Notes: generated from the letters alone by a model not told the origin. Counted from the first letter of the stretch, positions 54,848 through 63,383 are shown. The stretch: 64,000 nucleotides of DNA from Neorhizobium sp. SHOUNA12A (GCF_023006505.1 NZ_JALBGV010000019.1:20605-84604); one strand, 5' to 3'. A program made the numbers and translations.

Positions 54848-54891
54848 TCCGCCTGACATCCAGTTGAGACTATCAAAAGGGAGGAATGAAA

Positions 54892-55887
54892 ATGAAACAC
54901 TTCGCACTTCGCAGCCTGTTGGCCGCGGCTACCATGCTGACCGCCTCGATCGTCCAGGCAGCGACGCTGACCTTGTCTACGCCTGATCCAGACAATTCCG
55001 AAATCACCGTTGCCGCCAACAAATTCGCTGAACTCGTGGCCGCCAAGACCAATGGCCAACTGACCGTCAAGGTCTTCCCGAACGGCACGCTCTACGGCGG
55101 CGATCCCTCCGGTGCCGTAAAGCAGCTGGCCGGCGGTTCGCTCGATATGCTGCTGCTCGCGACATCGCTCTATGCCAACTTCAATCCGAAGTTCTCGGCG
55201 ATCTCCATCCCCTACGTCTTCGACAACGAGGCGCAGCTGCGCAGCTACCTCTCGGGCGCGCCGGGCCAGGAGCTGATCACCGATCTCGAAAAGATCGGCA
55301 TCAAGGGCATCAATCTCTGGCCGCGTCCGTTCCGCCAGATGACCAATTCCAAGCTTGCGATCACGAAGCCCCAGGATCTGTCGGGGCTGAAGTTCCGCGT
55401 GCCGAACAATCCGCTCTGGGTCGAATTCTTCAAGAAGATGGGTGCGGCGCCGACGCCCCTTGCTTTCGCGGAGGTTTACAACGCCCTGCAGCTGAAGGTC
55501 GTCGATGGGCAGGAGAACCCGATCAACGTGCCGCTCAGCGCCAAGTTCTACGAGGTGCAGAAATATGCGTCGATCACCAATCACATGGGTGACGGCTGGG
55601 TGCTGGGCATCAATCCGGCGAAGTTCGAGGGGCTGAGCGACGCGCATAAGAAGGCGCTCGCGGAGGCGGGCAAGGAAGCCGAGGCCTGGAAGGTCGCAAA
55701 CGACGCAGCGACGGCGGAGACCACCATCGCGGAGTTGCAGAAGCACGGTATGGAAATCAACCGCCTGACGCCCGAGCAGCAAAAGGCGTTCGTCGCGATC
55801 TCGAAGGGACTTTACCCGGTCTTTGCCGGACTGGTGAAAGACCAGGCCTTCTTCGACAAGACCATCGCCTTCGTCGGAAAGAACTGA
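54892..55887 (+). CDS. dctP: TRAP transporter binding protein, DctP type
   Basis: 331 residues from the second of two close ATGs (54892), 8 bp after GGGAGG; the first (54886) is too near. Signal peptide MKHFALRSLLAAATMLTASI. The conserved Arg of the carboxylate site is in LKFRVPNNPLWVEFF; LAFAEVYNALQLKVVDGQENP (in pieces) is a DctP signature. Imports an organic acid with the Q and M subunits. Confidence 0.93.
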   Translation: MKHFALRSLLAAATMLTASIVQAATLTLSTPDPDNSEITVAANKFAELVAAKTNGQLTVKVFPNGTLYGGDPSGAVKQLAGGSLDMLLLATSLYANFNPKFSAISIPYVFDNEAQLRSYLSGAPGQELITDLEKIGIKGINLWPRPFRQMTNSKLAITKPQDLSGLKFRVPNNPLWVEFFKKMGAAPTPLAFAEVYNALQLKVVDGQENPINVPLSAKFYEVQKYASITNHMGDGWVLGINPAKFEGLSDAHKKALAEAGKEAEAWKVANDAATAETTIAELQKHGMEINRLTPEQQKAFVAISKGLYPVFAGLVKDQAFFDKTIAFVGKN

Positions 55888-55901
55888 TCCTTCGTCCCAA
55901 G

Positions 55902-55926
55902 CCGGACCGGTCCAGCACCGGTCCGG
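55902..55926 (+). terminator. Stem-loop after the DctP gene
   Basis: CCGGACCGG (55902-55910) pairs perfectly with CCGGTCCGG (55918-55926) around a 7-nt loop, 14 bp after the stop and ahead of GGAG for the DctQ gene. Not followed by T residues. Confidence 0.65.
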
Positions 55927-55941
55927 ACAGGAGAATAAGCC

Positions 55942-56499
55942 ATGGTTAAAAACAGCTCTCTCTTAAACAAGATCATCAAGGGCATGACCGACGTCGTCGC
56001 CGGCGTCGCCGTGTTCGGCGTGCTGGTGGTTGTCCTTCTCCAGGTCGCAAGCCGTCTTCTCGGCGTGCCGGTCTCGTGGACCGAGGAGGCCACGCGTTAT
56101 CTTTTCGTGTGGATGATCTTCCTGGGATTGGCGGCGGGCTTTCGCACGGTGGAAACCGCGCGCGTGGTTGTGTTTCTCGCGATGCTGCCGCGCGCGATCC
56201 AGCGGCTCTCGGTGCCGATCTATGTGACGACGTCGGTGATCTTCTTCGTCCTGACCGGATGGACCGGTTATCATCTGGTCAAGCAGCAGTTCATGATGAA
56301 CGAGACCGCGGCCACGCTGATCGTGCCCATGTGGGTGATCGGCCTCATCATGCCTCTTAGTTCCGTCTTGGCGGTACTTGCCATCTTCGAATCCTTACGG
56401 ACCCGCCGCGACCTCATTGAAATTTCCGATCCCGCTCAGGGCATGCCGGAAATCACGCTCGCCGAAACTGTACTGCCCAAACCGGAGAAGCAGCCATGA
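55942..56499 (+). CDS. dctQ: TRAP transporter small permease, DctQ type
   Basis: 185 residues, four membrane helices; VSWTEEATRYLFVWMIFLG is the DctQ signature after helix 1. The C-terminal 35 residues form a cytoplasmic tail. Overlaps the DctM gene by 4 bp (56496-56499). Confidence 0.92.
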   Translation: MVKNSSLLNKIIKGMTDVVAGVAVFGVLVVVLLQVASRLLGVPVSWTEEATRYLFVWMIFLGLAAGFRTVETARVVVFLAMLPRAIQRLSVPIYVTTSVIFFVLTGWTGYHLVKQQFMMNETAATLIVPMWVIGLIMPLSSVLAVLAIFESLRTRRDLIEISDPAQGMPEITLAETVLPKPEKQP

Positions 56500-57776
56500 G
56501 CCTCGTTCTTCTTGTCCTTTTCCTGGTGATGAGTGCGTTTGGCGTTCCGCTTGCCGTTGCTCTAGGCCTCGCCAGCGTGCTGGCCATCGTGTTCTTTACC
56601 TCGACACCGATCGATCTTCTGGCGCAGAGCATGTTCTCGGCGATGAATTCCTTCCTGCTGGTCGCGGTGCCGCTGTTCATTCTGGTCGGGGTGCTGATGG
56701 AGCGCGGCCACGTTGCCGAAAAGCTCTTCGACTTTGCTGAAGCCATCGTCGGCTGGCTGCCGGGCGGACTCGGCCATGTGAACGTGGCATCGTCCGTCAT
56801 TTTCGGCGGCGTGTCCGGGTCGTCTGTTGCCGATATTGCTTCCATCGGCGCGATCGAGATCAAGGCGATGGAGCGCCATGGATTTCCCAAGGGTTATGCC
56901 GTGGGGATGACGCTCTGTACCTCCACCCTTTCGTCGATCATTCCGCCGTCAATCCTGATTGTCATTGCGGGATCGATCGCCAATGCCTCCATCGGCACGC
57001 TGCTGGTCGCGGGCCTCATACCCGGCCTGTTTATCGCGCTGATGTTCATGGTGTTTAACCATTTTTACGCGGTAAGGTACGGCTACAACCCGTCCAAGCC
57101 GTTCAACATGCGCCTGGTGGTGACGACGGGCATCGCGGCCATCCTGCCGATGCTGACGCCCGTCATCCTGCTGATCGGCATCGTCGATGGCTATTTCACG
57201 CCAACGGAAGCAGCCGGTATCGCCGTGCTCTATACCTTGTTTCTATCGGTCATCCTTTACCGCACAATTTCGCCGCGTGAACTGCCCACGATCTTCATCG
57301 AAACGGCGCGGACCTCGGGCACGATCCTCTTCATTGCCGCCACCGCCAAGCTGGCCGCCTGGGTCTTCACTTTTGACGGTCTGCCGGCGCAGGTGGCGAC
57401 GTTCCTGGCCGCGATCAGCACCGGTCCGACCATGGTTCTCGTCCTGATCTTCCTGTTCCTAATCGTCGTCGGCATGTTCATGGATGCCATCGCCGCCATG
57501 TTCATCCTGATCCCGGTGCTGATGCCGTCGGCCGTCTCCCTCGGGGTCGATCCGATTCACTTCCTGATCGTCATGGTCATCACCCTGACGCTCGGTTTGG
57601 TGACGCCGCCGGTCGGGGTTTGCCTGTTTGCCGTGGCGCAAGTGGCGAAAATGTCGATCGAGGATGTGATCAAAGGCTCGCTTGCACCAATGTCCATCCT
57701 GGTCGGGGCCATTCTCGCACTGGTGCTGTTCCCGCAGCTGACGCTGACGCCCATCCGGCTGCTGGGCCTCTACTGA
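56496..57776 (+). CDS. dctM: TRAP transporter large permease, DctM type
   Basis: 426 residues with about 12 hydrophobic segments; GGVSGSSVADIASIGAIEIKA in part, LSSIIPPSILIVIAG and GLVTPPVGVCLFAV are DctM hallmarks. Forms the sodium-coupled channel with DctQ. Last gene of the rightward operon; it converges on the LysR gene. Confidence 0.94.
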   Translation: MSLVLLVLFLVMSAFGVPLAVALGLASVLAIVFFTSTPIDLLAQSMFSAMNSFLLVAVPLFILVGVLMERGHVAEKLFDFAEAIVGWLPGGLGHVNVASSVIFGGVSGSSVADIASIGAIEIKAMERHGFPKGYAVGMTLCTSTLSSIIPPSILIVIAGSIANASIGTLLVAGLIPGLFIALMFMVFNHFYAVRYGYNPSKPFNMRLVVTTGIAAILPMLTPVILLIGIVDGYFTPTEAAGIAVLYTLFLSVILYRTISPRELPTIFIETARTSGTILFIAATAKLAAWVFTFDGLPAQVATFLAAISTGPTMVLVLIFLFLIVVGMFMDAIAAMFILIPVLMPSAVSLGVDPIHFLIVMVITLTLGLVTPPVGVCLFAVAQVAKMSIEDVIKGSLAPMSILVGAILALVLFPQLTLTPIRLLGLY

Positions 57777-57833
57777 AGCGGCAGCGAAATACGAGCGATC
57801 CGTGGCGGTCCTCGGCCCTCACGGGATCTGCCG

Positions 57834-58739
57834 TCAGGAGACCGCGTCGCGCTGGGCAGCCTGCCAGACATCCCGCTCGGTGCGCAGCCAATCAAGAAAG
57901 ATCCGCACTTTCTTCTGACGCAGATGGTCCCGCGGGCAGACGATCCATTGCGTGACAATGCGGATTTCCGGTGGCGCCGCGACCGGGCAGACCAGCCGTC
58001 CGCTCTTCAATTCGTCGCCCATCATCAGCGTGCTCTCCAGGGCAATGCCCATGCCGCGTATCGCGGCGTCGATCGCCATATGGCTGCGGTCAAAGAGAAT
58101 CCGTGACCAGCGCTCCTGCGGCGCAACCTCGGTCAGCTGAAACCAGGTCGTCCATTGCGCCTGTGACTTGACCGAATGGATCAGGCGGTGATCGAGCAGG
58201 TCCCGCGGCTGGAGGCTGCCTGCTGCGGCATAATCGGGCGAGCAGACCGGCATGAACTGTTCGTCGGCGATACCTTCCACGAACAGTCCCGGCCAGCGTC
58301 CATTGCCGTGGCGAAGCTCAATGTCCACCAGTTCCTGGTTGAAGTCGGTGGGCTCATTGGTGCCGTCAAGGCGAACTTCGAGATCGGGATGCTGGTCGAG
58401 CAGCTTGCCGAGGCGTGGCAGCAGCCACTTGTTGGACAGGGTGGGGGTAGCGCGAACGGTCAGCGTCGTAACTGAGCGAAACCCTTGGATCGTGCCGGTT
58501 GCTTCCTCGATGCGCTCGATCTGCTCGGCGATCATCGAGAAATAACGTTCGCCGGCCTCCGTCAGCACGACGCCTCGGCCGGCTTTGGCAAGCAGGGAGA
58601 CGCCAAGTTGAACCTCCAGCAACTGGATCTGCTGGCTGACCGCCGATGGCGTCACGCTCAGCTCTGCGGCTGCGCGTGAAATGCTGCCGGCACGAGCTGC
58701 GGCGTGAAAAACCAGGATGGCCTTGATCGGAAGCTGCAT
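57834..58739 (-). CDS. LysR-family regulator, GcvA-like
   Basis: 301 residues; helix-turn-helix SISRAAAELSVTPSAVSQQIQ (in part) at about 18-37, effector domain with RATPTLSNKWLLPRLGKLLDQHP in part, as in GcvA-type proteins. It converges on the DctM gene and no target lies on its other side, only gene fragments, so control of the TRAP operon is plausible but not shown by a shared promoter. Confidence 0.9.
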   Translation of the reverse strand: MQLPIKAILVFHAAARAGSISRAAAELSVTPSAVSQQIQLLEVQLGVSLLAKAGRGVVLTEAGERYFSMIAEQIERIEEATGTIQGFRSVTTLTVRATPTLSNKWLLPRLGKLLDQHPDLEVRLDGTNEPTDFNQELVDIELRHGNGRWPGLFVEGIADEQFMPVCSPDYAAAGSLQPRDLLDHRLIHSVKSQAQWTTWFQLTEVAPQERWSRILFDRSHMAIDAAIRGMGIALESTLMMGDELKSGRLVCPVAAPPEIRIVTQWIVCPRDHLRQKKVRIFLDWLRTERDVWQAAQRDAVS

Positions 58740-58958
58740 TTTCTACCTGCGCTGACGACGGCGCTGAAGCGGTGTTCGTCGTTCAGAGAATGCTGTAATC
58801 ACGAATGGCCTTAATTTCGTTGAGCAAATGGACAATAAGAAGAAGGCGACGTCAAGCCGGCTTTTCCCATCGTCATAGCATCGCACCGGCCAAACGCGGG
58901 AGCCAAAGCACCAGGTCCGGGACATAGGTGATCAGGAACTAGCCACCAGCAGAGCCAG
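58740..58958. other. Intergenic sequence at the edge of the decayed zone
   Basis: 220 bp upstream of the LysR gene, which should include its promoter. No open frame with recognisable content. Confidence 0.35.
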
Positions 58959-59261
58959 TGGGGAACGCTCAAGAATGCCGGATTGCTCGCCCCGGCTTAT
59001 GAACTGGTCCACAATGTCCCGCCCGCTGTCGAAGCAGCGATCCGGATCGGCTTTCCGGTGATCGTCAAGCCGGTGGTCGGAAGTGGAAGCACCGGCGTGC
59101 GTCTTTGTCTGGACGGTCGAGATGTTGGAGAGCAGGTGGCCCATCTGCTGTCGAGCGGCGGCGAGGGAACGGCCCGGGATGTTTTGATCGAGGAGTTCAT
59201 CGTGGGATTGGAATATTCCGTCGAGACAGTTGGCGATGTCGTGCACGGCATCACCAGGAAG
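58959..59261 (+). pseudogene. Internal fragment of an ATP-grasp enzyme gene
   Basis: About 101 codons in one frame. LKNAGLLAPAYELV, IGFPVIVKPVVGSGSTGVRL, then DVLIEEFIVGLEYSVETV are the central subdomain and nucleotide-binding strands of ATP-grasp ligases (carboxylate-amine ligase type). Both the N-terminal and the metal-binding C-terminal parts are missing and the sequence turns meaningless after HGITRK. A dead remnant. Confidence 0.75.
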
Positions 59262-59315
59262 CCTGTCATCGCCCGGCGACCGCCTTGGCGTCGACGTGAA
59301 ATGCGTCGCAGGAAG

Positions 59316-59918
59316 TCAAGAGACCCCGGGCGCCACAAAAGCCAGCAGCGGTTCCAAATCGTAATTATCTGCCGCTTTCAGCGCCGCGATATAGGCGGCG
59401 CGTCTCTCGCTCATCTTTTGAAGATTGGAGCCCGACGTCCAATCGATAGGTTCGGCTCCATATATCTTTTCAAGAACGACATCCGCCATGATGCGCGCAT
59501 GCCGGCCATTACCGTTCGGAAACGGATGAATGAATACCAGCTTATGATGTAGCCGGACAGCCACCTCGATCGCAGAGTACGTGTTGTTATCAGCCCAATA
59601 CCGGGCATCATCCATGAGCCCCCGCAGTTGGACTCCTATCTGCACGGGATCGATACCAATGTTTTTCCCCGTTTTGCGAAATGCGCCCGCCCAATCCCAA
59701 ACATCGCCAAAAAGGCGCCGATGAAGCTCGATTGCAAAGTCATCGGTCAGAATATCTTTTCGGCGCATACGAGAAATCCAGCGCAGCCCAGAAGCGATGT
59801 TCGCCTGTTCGAGCTCGTCCAGCTCACTCTGCGTTTTAAGATGCTTAAATTTCAGCCCGCCGATTTCGTTTGGGTCGAGAGGGGTCGCACCATCGGGATA
59901 TTCGAACTCAAAGGTCAC
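59316..59918 (-). CDS. Mobile mystery protein B (Fic domain)
   Basis: 200 residues. The Fic motif HPFPNGNGRHAR (131-142) is complete, with catalytic His131, so it should transfer AMP or a related group to a protein. It belongs to the TIGR02613 type, always paired with a protein A gene. A textbook inhibitory (S/T)xxxE(G/N) helix is not evident, so inhibition is presumably by the partner or a different segment. Overlaps the partner gene by 4 bp. Confidence 0.93.
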   Translation of the reverse strand: MTFEFEYPDGATPLDPNEIGGLKFKHLKTQSELDELEQANIASGLRWISRMRRKDILTDDFAIELHRRLFGDVWDWAGAFRKTGKNIGIDPVQIGVQLRGLMDDARYWADNNTYSAIEVAVRLHHKLVFIHPFPNGNGRHARIMADVVLEKIYGAEPIDWTSGSNLQKMSERRAAYIAALKAADNYDLEPLLAFVAPGVS

Positions 59919-60373
59919 TTATCCTCCCAGAAATCGGAGGGCATCTGGTACATCAGCTCATTCATCAGGCGCGCGACTTCCTGCTGGGTCAGGCTGTGCG
60001 AAACAGTTTGGTCTTCCAACGCCATATGCTTTGCGGCCCTACCGACGATCGCTTGTGCTTTTTTCCTGGCCTGGGCGATAATGACATTTTCGATCGTCTG
60101 AGGTGGGACAAAGGCGTAGACGAAGCGGCAACCCATCGCTTCTGCGATCGCCTCCATGGACTTCAAGGTCACACCGCCATCAAGCTCGGCTTTTTCGGCC
60201 TGCGCGATGCGCGAGCGCGTGACGCCCATTTTCTTGGCGAGTTGCGCGCCCGACATGCCCAAAGCTCTGCGCACGGTTCGGATCCAGCCTTCAGCGGGTC
60301 TCTCGATATCGTTTCCATGCGCCGTATCTACAATCGCCTGATACTGCCGACGTACGGTTTGCTTCACGCCCAT
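59915..60373 (-). CDS. Mobile mystery protein A (XRE-type DNA-binding)
   Basis: 152 residues. Helix-turn-helix LGMSGAQLAKKMGVTRSRIAQ (in part) at about 38-58, and MEAIAEAMGCRFVYAFVP, typical of TIGR02612 proteins. Probable transcriptional autoregulator and antitoxin-like partner for the Fic protein. The start has a weak ribosome site (GGAGACTC region) in a promoter rich in TTGAC half-sites. Confidence 0.92.
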   Translation of the reverse strand: MGVKQTVRRQYQAIVDTAHGNDIERPAEGWIRTVRRALGMSGAQLAKKMGVTRSRIAQAEKAELDGGVTLKSMEAIAEAMGCRFVYAFVPPQTIENVIIAQARKKAQAIVGRAAKHMALEDQTVSHSLTQQEVARLMNELMYQMPSDFWEDK

Positions 60374-60387
60374 TGGAGACTCGTATG

Positions 60388-60458
60388 TTGACGGATTAAA
60401 TCATTTCGTCAATAAAAAGCTATACAATCTGTGACAAAATGTCAATATATTTATTGAC
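60388..60458 (-). promoter_or_regulatory. Promoter-operator region of the mobile mystery A/B pair
   Basis: GTCAATA (60441-60447) and TATTGAC (60452-60458) form a perfect 18-bp palindrome; TTGACG (60388-60393) and CGTCAA (60407-60412) form a second inverted repeat nearer the gene. On the reverse strand TTGACA (60440-60445) could be a -35 with TATAGC (60419-60424) as -10, a short 15-bp spacer. The repeated TTGAC half-sites suggest cooperative autorepression by protein A. Confidence 0.6.
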
Positions 60459-60489
60459 GCTGTTGGTGCGTCACTTATAATGGCCTTCA

Positions 60490-60588
60490 CTGGAGACGAC
60501 CAAGCTGTTCTTCCTCGTTGGCAATCGCCCCGTCTCGCTGCTGACCTGCGAGGCGATCGCTGAATTGAACGAGGCTTTTCCAAGCTGA
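60490..60588 (+). pseudogene. Possible 3' end of an unidentified gene
   Basis: A 32-codon open frame reading ETTKLFFLVGNRPVSLLTCE then AIAELNEAFPS-stop has codon usage like real genes here and is followed by the TauE remnant with normal operon spacing. The family is not recognised and no start exists. Likely the end of a gene cut by the insertion of the neighbouring pair. Confidence 0.3.
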
Positions 60589-60612
60589 CGCGGATCGGAA
60601 AAGGAGATCCTG

Positions 60613-60846
60613 TTGGATCAATGGCTCGTGCTCTTGAGCGTCTCGCTTGCCACCGGTGCGCTCAACGGACTGGTCGGCACGGGTCGCCAGCCTTCTTCTC
60701 CTGCCGGTTTTAGTGCCCATGTTAGGCGCATTCGAAGCGATCGCGATCATGGCGGTGGCGGCTTCCCGGCGAATTTTTCGCGTGCTCCTGCGTGGTGGCG
60801 ATCGAGCGCCTGGCGAGCCGTGCTTGCCTATCCGGACGCTGCGGAG
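60613..60846 (+). pseudogene. Frameshifted TauE/SafE-family permease remnant
   Basis: Three frames must be joined: TTG-started DQWLVLLSVSLATGALNGLV, then (plus 1 nt) ASLLLLPVLVPMLGAFEAIA, then (minus 1) NFSRAPAWWRSSAWRAVLAY. Together they match the N-terminal third of sulfite-exporter TauE/SafE membrane proteins. About 170 residues of the family are missing downstream. Clearly non-functional. Confidence 0.7.
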
Positions 60847-61229
60847 ATCCTGCGGCGTATGCTTCCCAGGCATGACTGCCTTAGCTCCCTCGCGCCCGGC
60901 GTTGCCGCTATCTGATGAAGAGCAGAATGCCATGGGGCGGGTTATCAGGCTGATCATCATATTGAAGAGACAATGACGGTAACGCCAGGCATTGGCAGAA
61001 AATGCAATCTTTTTGTCATTCCCGCCACAAGACTCGTTCGATACCTTGGCGATGGCTGTAATGCAGATCGGAGCGCCGGACGTTGGCGCGCTATCTTCTC
61101 ATCATAGGTCGTGCGCGATTATGCAAGCCTGGCCGGCTTTGCTCCGGACTATGGGAGATCGCCAAAGGTTGAGCGCCGCGAGCCTTGAGGGAAGCAGTCT
61201 TTTTCCTTCACCTTGGACGAGGACACGGA
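60847..61229. other. Non-coding stretch after the TauE remnant
   Basis: About 380 bp with no recognisable gene; the open frames present are short and mixed. Contains the promoter of the GNAT gene at its right end (GAGGACACGGA before 61230). Confidence 0.4.
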
Positions 61230-61775
61230 ATGATCGACACTGAATATAGGGTTCGCCTTGCGGAGCCTCGGGAACTTGGCGCCACGGCCGCTCTCGTCAC
61301 CGACGCTTTCGCGCAATATCGCGGAGTTTTGCCCGCCCACATCTTCGATCCCTATTTGAGAGACTCGCGCGACTTCACGAGCCGGTGGGGGCAGGCGGAT
61401 ATTGCGGTGCTCGAGACGCAAGGGCGGCTCGTTGGAACGGTCACCTATTATGCAGAGGCGTCGCGCGAGGGAATGGGGTGGCCTTCCGGTGTTGCGGGGC
61501 TTCGAACATTGGCCGTCGCGCCCTCCGCTCATGGACGTGGCTACGGTCGGGCACTTTGTTTGTGGTGCATAGGACGCGCCCAACAAGATGGAGCACGTGC
61601 TCTCACGCTGCACACCGCCGAGTTCATGATGGCGGCGTGCAAACTGTATGAGGGCCTTGGTTTTCGCAGATGCCCTTCGCACGACGTGACGGCGTCGAAT
61701 GTTCTCGGGTTCAGTCCCGGTCTGACCGATCAGAAGATCATAGCGTACGCCCTGCCACTCAAGGACGCCGGATAG
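61230..61775 (+). CDS. GNAT-family N-acetyltransferase
   Basis: 181 residues from the ATG at 61230, after GAGGA. Acetyl-CoA binding motif A is RTLAVAPSAHGRGYGRAL and motif B KLYEGLGFRRCPSHD. Substrate not inferable; small-molecule acetylation or toxin-like roles are both known in the family. Confidence 0.9.
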   Translation: MIDTEYRVRLAEPRELGATAALVTDAFAQYRGVLPAHIFDPYLRDSRDFTSRWGQADIAVLETQGRLVGTVTYYAEASREGMGWPSGVAGLRTLAVAPSAHGRGYGRALCLWCIGRAQQDGARALTLHTAEFMMAACKLYEGLGFRRCPSHDVTASNVLGFSPGLTDQKIIAYALPLKDAG

Positions 61776-61870
61776 GCGCCTGGCTACTGACCGCCAGACG
61801 GTCTGCAGCCGCACCTGACGCCGTTGTGGCCGGCCCGCCGCATACCACTGAAAGGAAAGGAGACGAGACC

Positions 61871-62203
61871 ATGCCGAAGTTTATCACAATCGGATATGGC
61901 GACCCGGCTGGCTATGATCGCACGCCCGGACCCGTCAAAGACGTAGCACATGCCCAGGACGCAAAGCTGCGGTCCGAAGGCGCCGTGATCGGGATCGCCG
62001 GCACACCGGTGCAGGTCCGCAATCCGGAGGCACGCGGGGTGGAAACCCGCGATGGACCGTTCATGTCGTCAGCCCTGCAGATTGCGGGATTTGCCGTCAT
62101 CGAGGCCACCGACCTGGCCGACGCCATAGAAAAGGTTTCACACGTACCGTGCGCGGTTGCACACGGCGTCGTTGAAGTTTGGCCCCTGAAAGAAGTACCC
62201 TGA
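61871..62203 (+). CDS. YCII-related domain protein
   Basis: 110 residues from the ATG at 61871 (GGAAAGGAG upstream). A ferredoxin-like YCII fold: MPKFITIGYGDPAGYD at the start and FAVIEATDLADAIEKVSHVP at the end. 95 bp after the GNAT gene and probably co-transcribed. Function of the family is mostly unknown. Confidence 0.7.
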   Translation: MPKFITIGYGDPAGYDRTPGPVKDVAHAQDAKLRSEGAVIGIAGTPVQVRNPEARGVETRDGPFMSSALQIAGFAVIEATDLADAIEKVSHVPCAVAHGVVEVWPLKEVP

Positions 62204-62291
62204 TCAGAGCTCATTATTCAAGATACAGGAGATTGGATATGTCGAACCTCGAACGGCAGATTTATGGGCTCAGCCAGCCTGGCGCGCCCGC

Positions 62292-62822
62292 TCATTTCTC
62301 TGCTGACGTCCACACGCGGATGAACGAGACACCGCGAAGTCCAGCGCTGCCGACCTGTTCCACGAAACTATCGGTGACATAGACAGCCGAAGCCCGCATC
62401 GGCAGTTTGAAGAGCTGTGCGGCTCCAATTTTCTCCCTCCTGAAGATATGACGCTCGATATCGAGAATGTCTCCGTTGTCGAAATAGGCGATGCGTGACT
62501 GTTCATGATCGAGGGCGTCGAGGACCGTCGTGGTGTTGAAAAGCCAAACCTCTTCCCCCTTCATGGGCAGAAGCTGCCCATGCTCTGCGAGAACCGGCGC
62601 CAGTGCGTCGACTGCGGGTCTTTTCAGGATCGGCGCGTGCTCGCCTAGCCAGGGGAAATCGGAATAGGTCCGATCCGCCGTGTCCAGTTTCATGACAGGA
62701 GCGATCCAATCCTGAATGACGCGACCATCCATCGCTGAGAAGGTCTCATAGTCGTCGTCATCGGCCGGGAATATCCACTCCTGACCTTCGATGACCTCGA
62801 ACTTGTAGACTGTCAGCGGCAT
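62292..62822 (-). CDS. Imm11-type immunity protein
   Basis: 176 residues from the ATG at 62822 (CAGGAG upstream), rather than an earlier start at 62891. The sequence MPLTVYKFEVIEGQEWIFP and the end SFVEQVGSAGLRGVSFIRVW resemble the Imm11/DUF1629 group of polymorphic-toxin immunity proteins. No toxin gene is visible beside it, so it may be an orphan antidote left from a toxin cassette. Confidence 0.65.
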   Translation of the reverse strand: MPLTVYKFEVIEGQEWIFPADDDDYETFSAMDGRVIQDWIAPVMKLDTADRTYSDFPWLGEHAPILKRPAVDALAPVLAEHGQLLPMKGEEVWLFNTTTVLDALDHEQSRIAYFDNGDILDIERHIFRREKIGAAQLFKLPMRASAVYVTDSFVEQVGSAGLRGVSFIRVWTSAEK

Positions 62823-62924
62823 CGCGCGTTTCTCCTGGCGGTCAATGGTCAGAACTGGCCGGTCAGGCAGTGCGAAGGCCGGCGGGACCAATGTCGAAGG
62901 CCGTGCACGGATGTGCAGCGCGGC

Positions 62925-63383
62925 TTACGAGCTCGCAAACCGGGTTAGGGAAGTTTCGCCCACCCAATCCAGTTCTCGCGGCTCATAACGGACAGTGCGG
63001 ATCGCAAAGGAAAGAGGGTTTAGTCCGTAGCACGTCGAGAAGGTCTCTCCCGGCGCGATGACTTCATCACTCGTATGGGACGCCCTGTAAACGATCGATT
63101 TGCGTTGTTTGGCAACTAGGCTGAATGAGACAGTCTGAAGGGCCGTGTCCGCATGATTGGTAATCCGGACCGAGATCGGCATATCCGGATTTGGACACAG
63201 CTGGGGATCAGGTTTCGCATTGATGGAGACGGATTGGTTCGAGGGCTCCTGCTCGCTTTTACGATCCGTGACGAGCCAAAGTCCGACCCAGGCAACGGCG
63301 AGCGAAGCAACCACAACGGCGCCAGCTCTGCGCGAAAACAAGAAAGTTATCAAAACTATCGCGCCGCCGATCAGCCAACCCAT
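62925..63383 (-). CDS. Membrane protein of unknown function
   Basis: 152 residues from the ATG at 63383 (GAGG upstream); an in-frame GTG at 63599 would add a Cys-rich segment of doubtful origin. Two hydrophobic helices at the start (GWLIGGAIVLITFLF, AVVVASLAVAWVGLWLV) then a soluble domain with VRITNHADTALQTVSFSLVA, which reads like a beta-sandwich. Not recognised. Confidence 0.5.
   Translation of the reverse strand: MGWLIGGAIVLITFLFSRRAGAVVVASLAVAWVGLWLVTDRKSEQEPSNQSVSINAKPDPQLCPNPDMPISVRITNHADTALQTVSFSLVAKQRKSIVYRASHTSDEVIAPGETFSTCYGLNPLSFAIRTVRYEPRELDWVGETSLTRFASS

Noticed and set aside
62239..62382. Plus-strand ORF starting MSNLERQIYGLSQ after AGGAG
   Set aside because: Only the first 15 or so residues look coding; the rest is antisense to the Imm11-type gene. 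Perhaps the cut start of a lost gene, too short to call.
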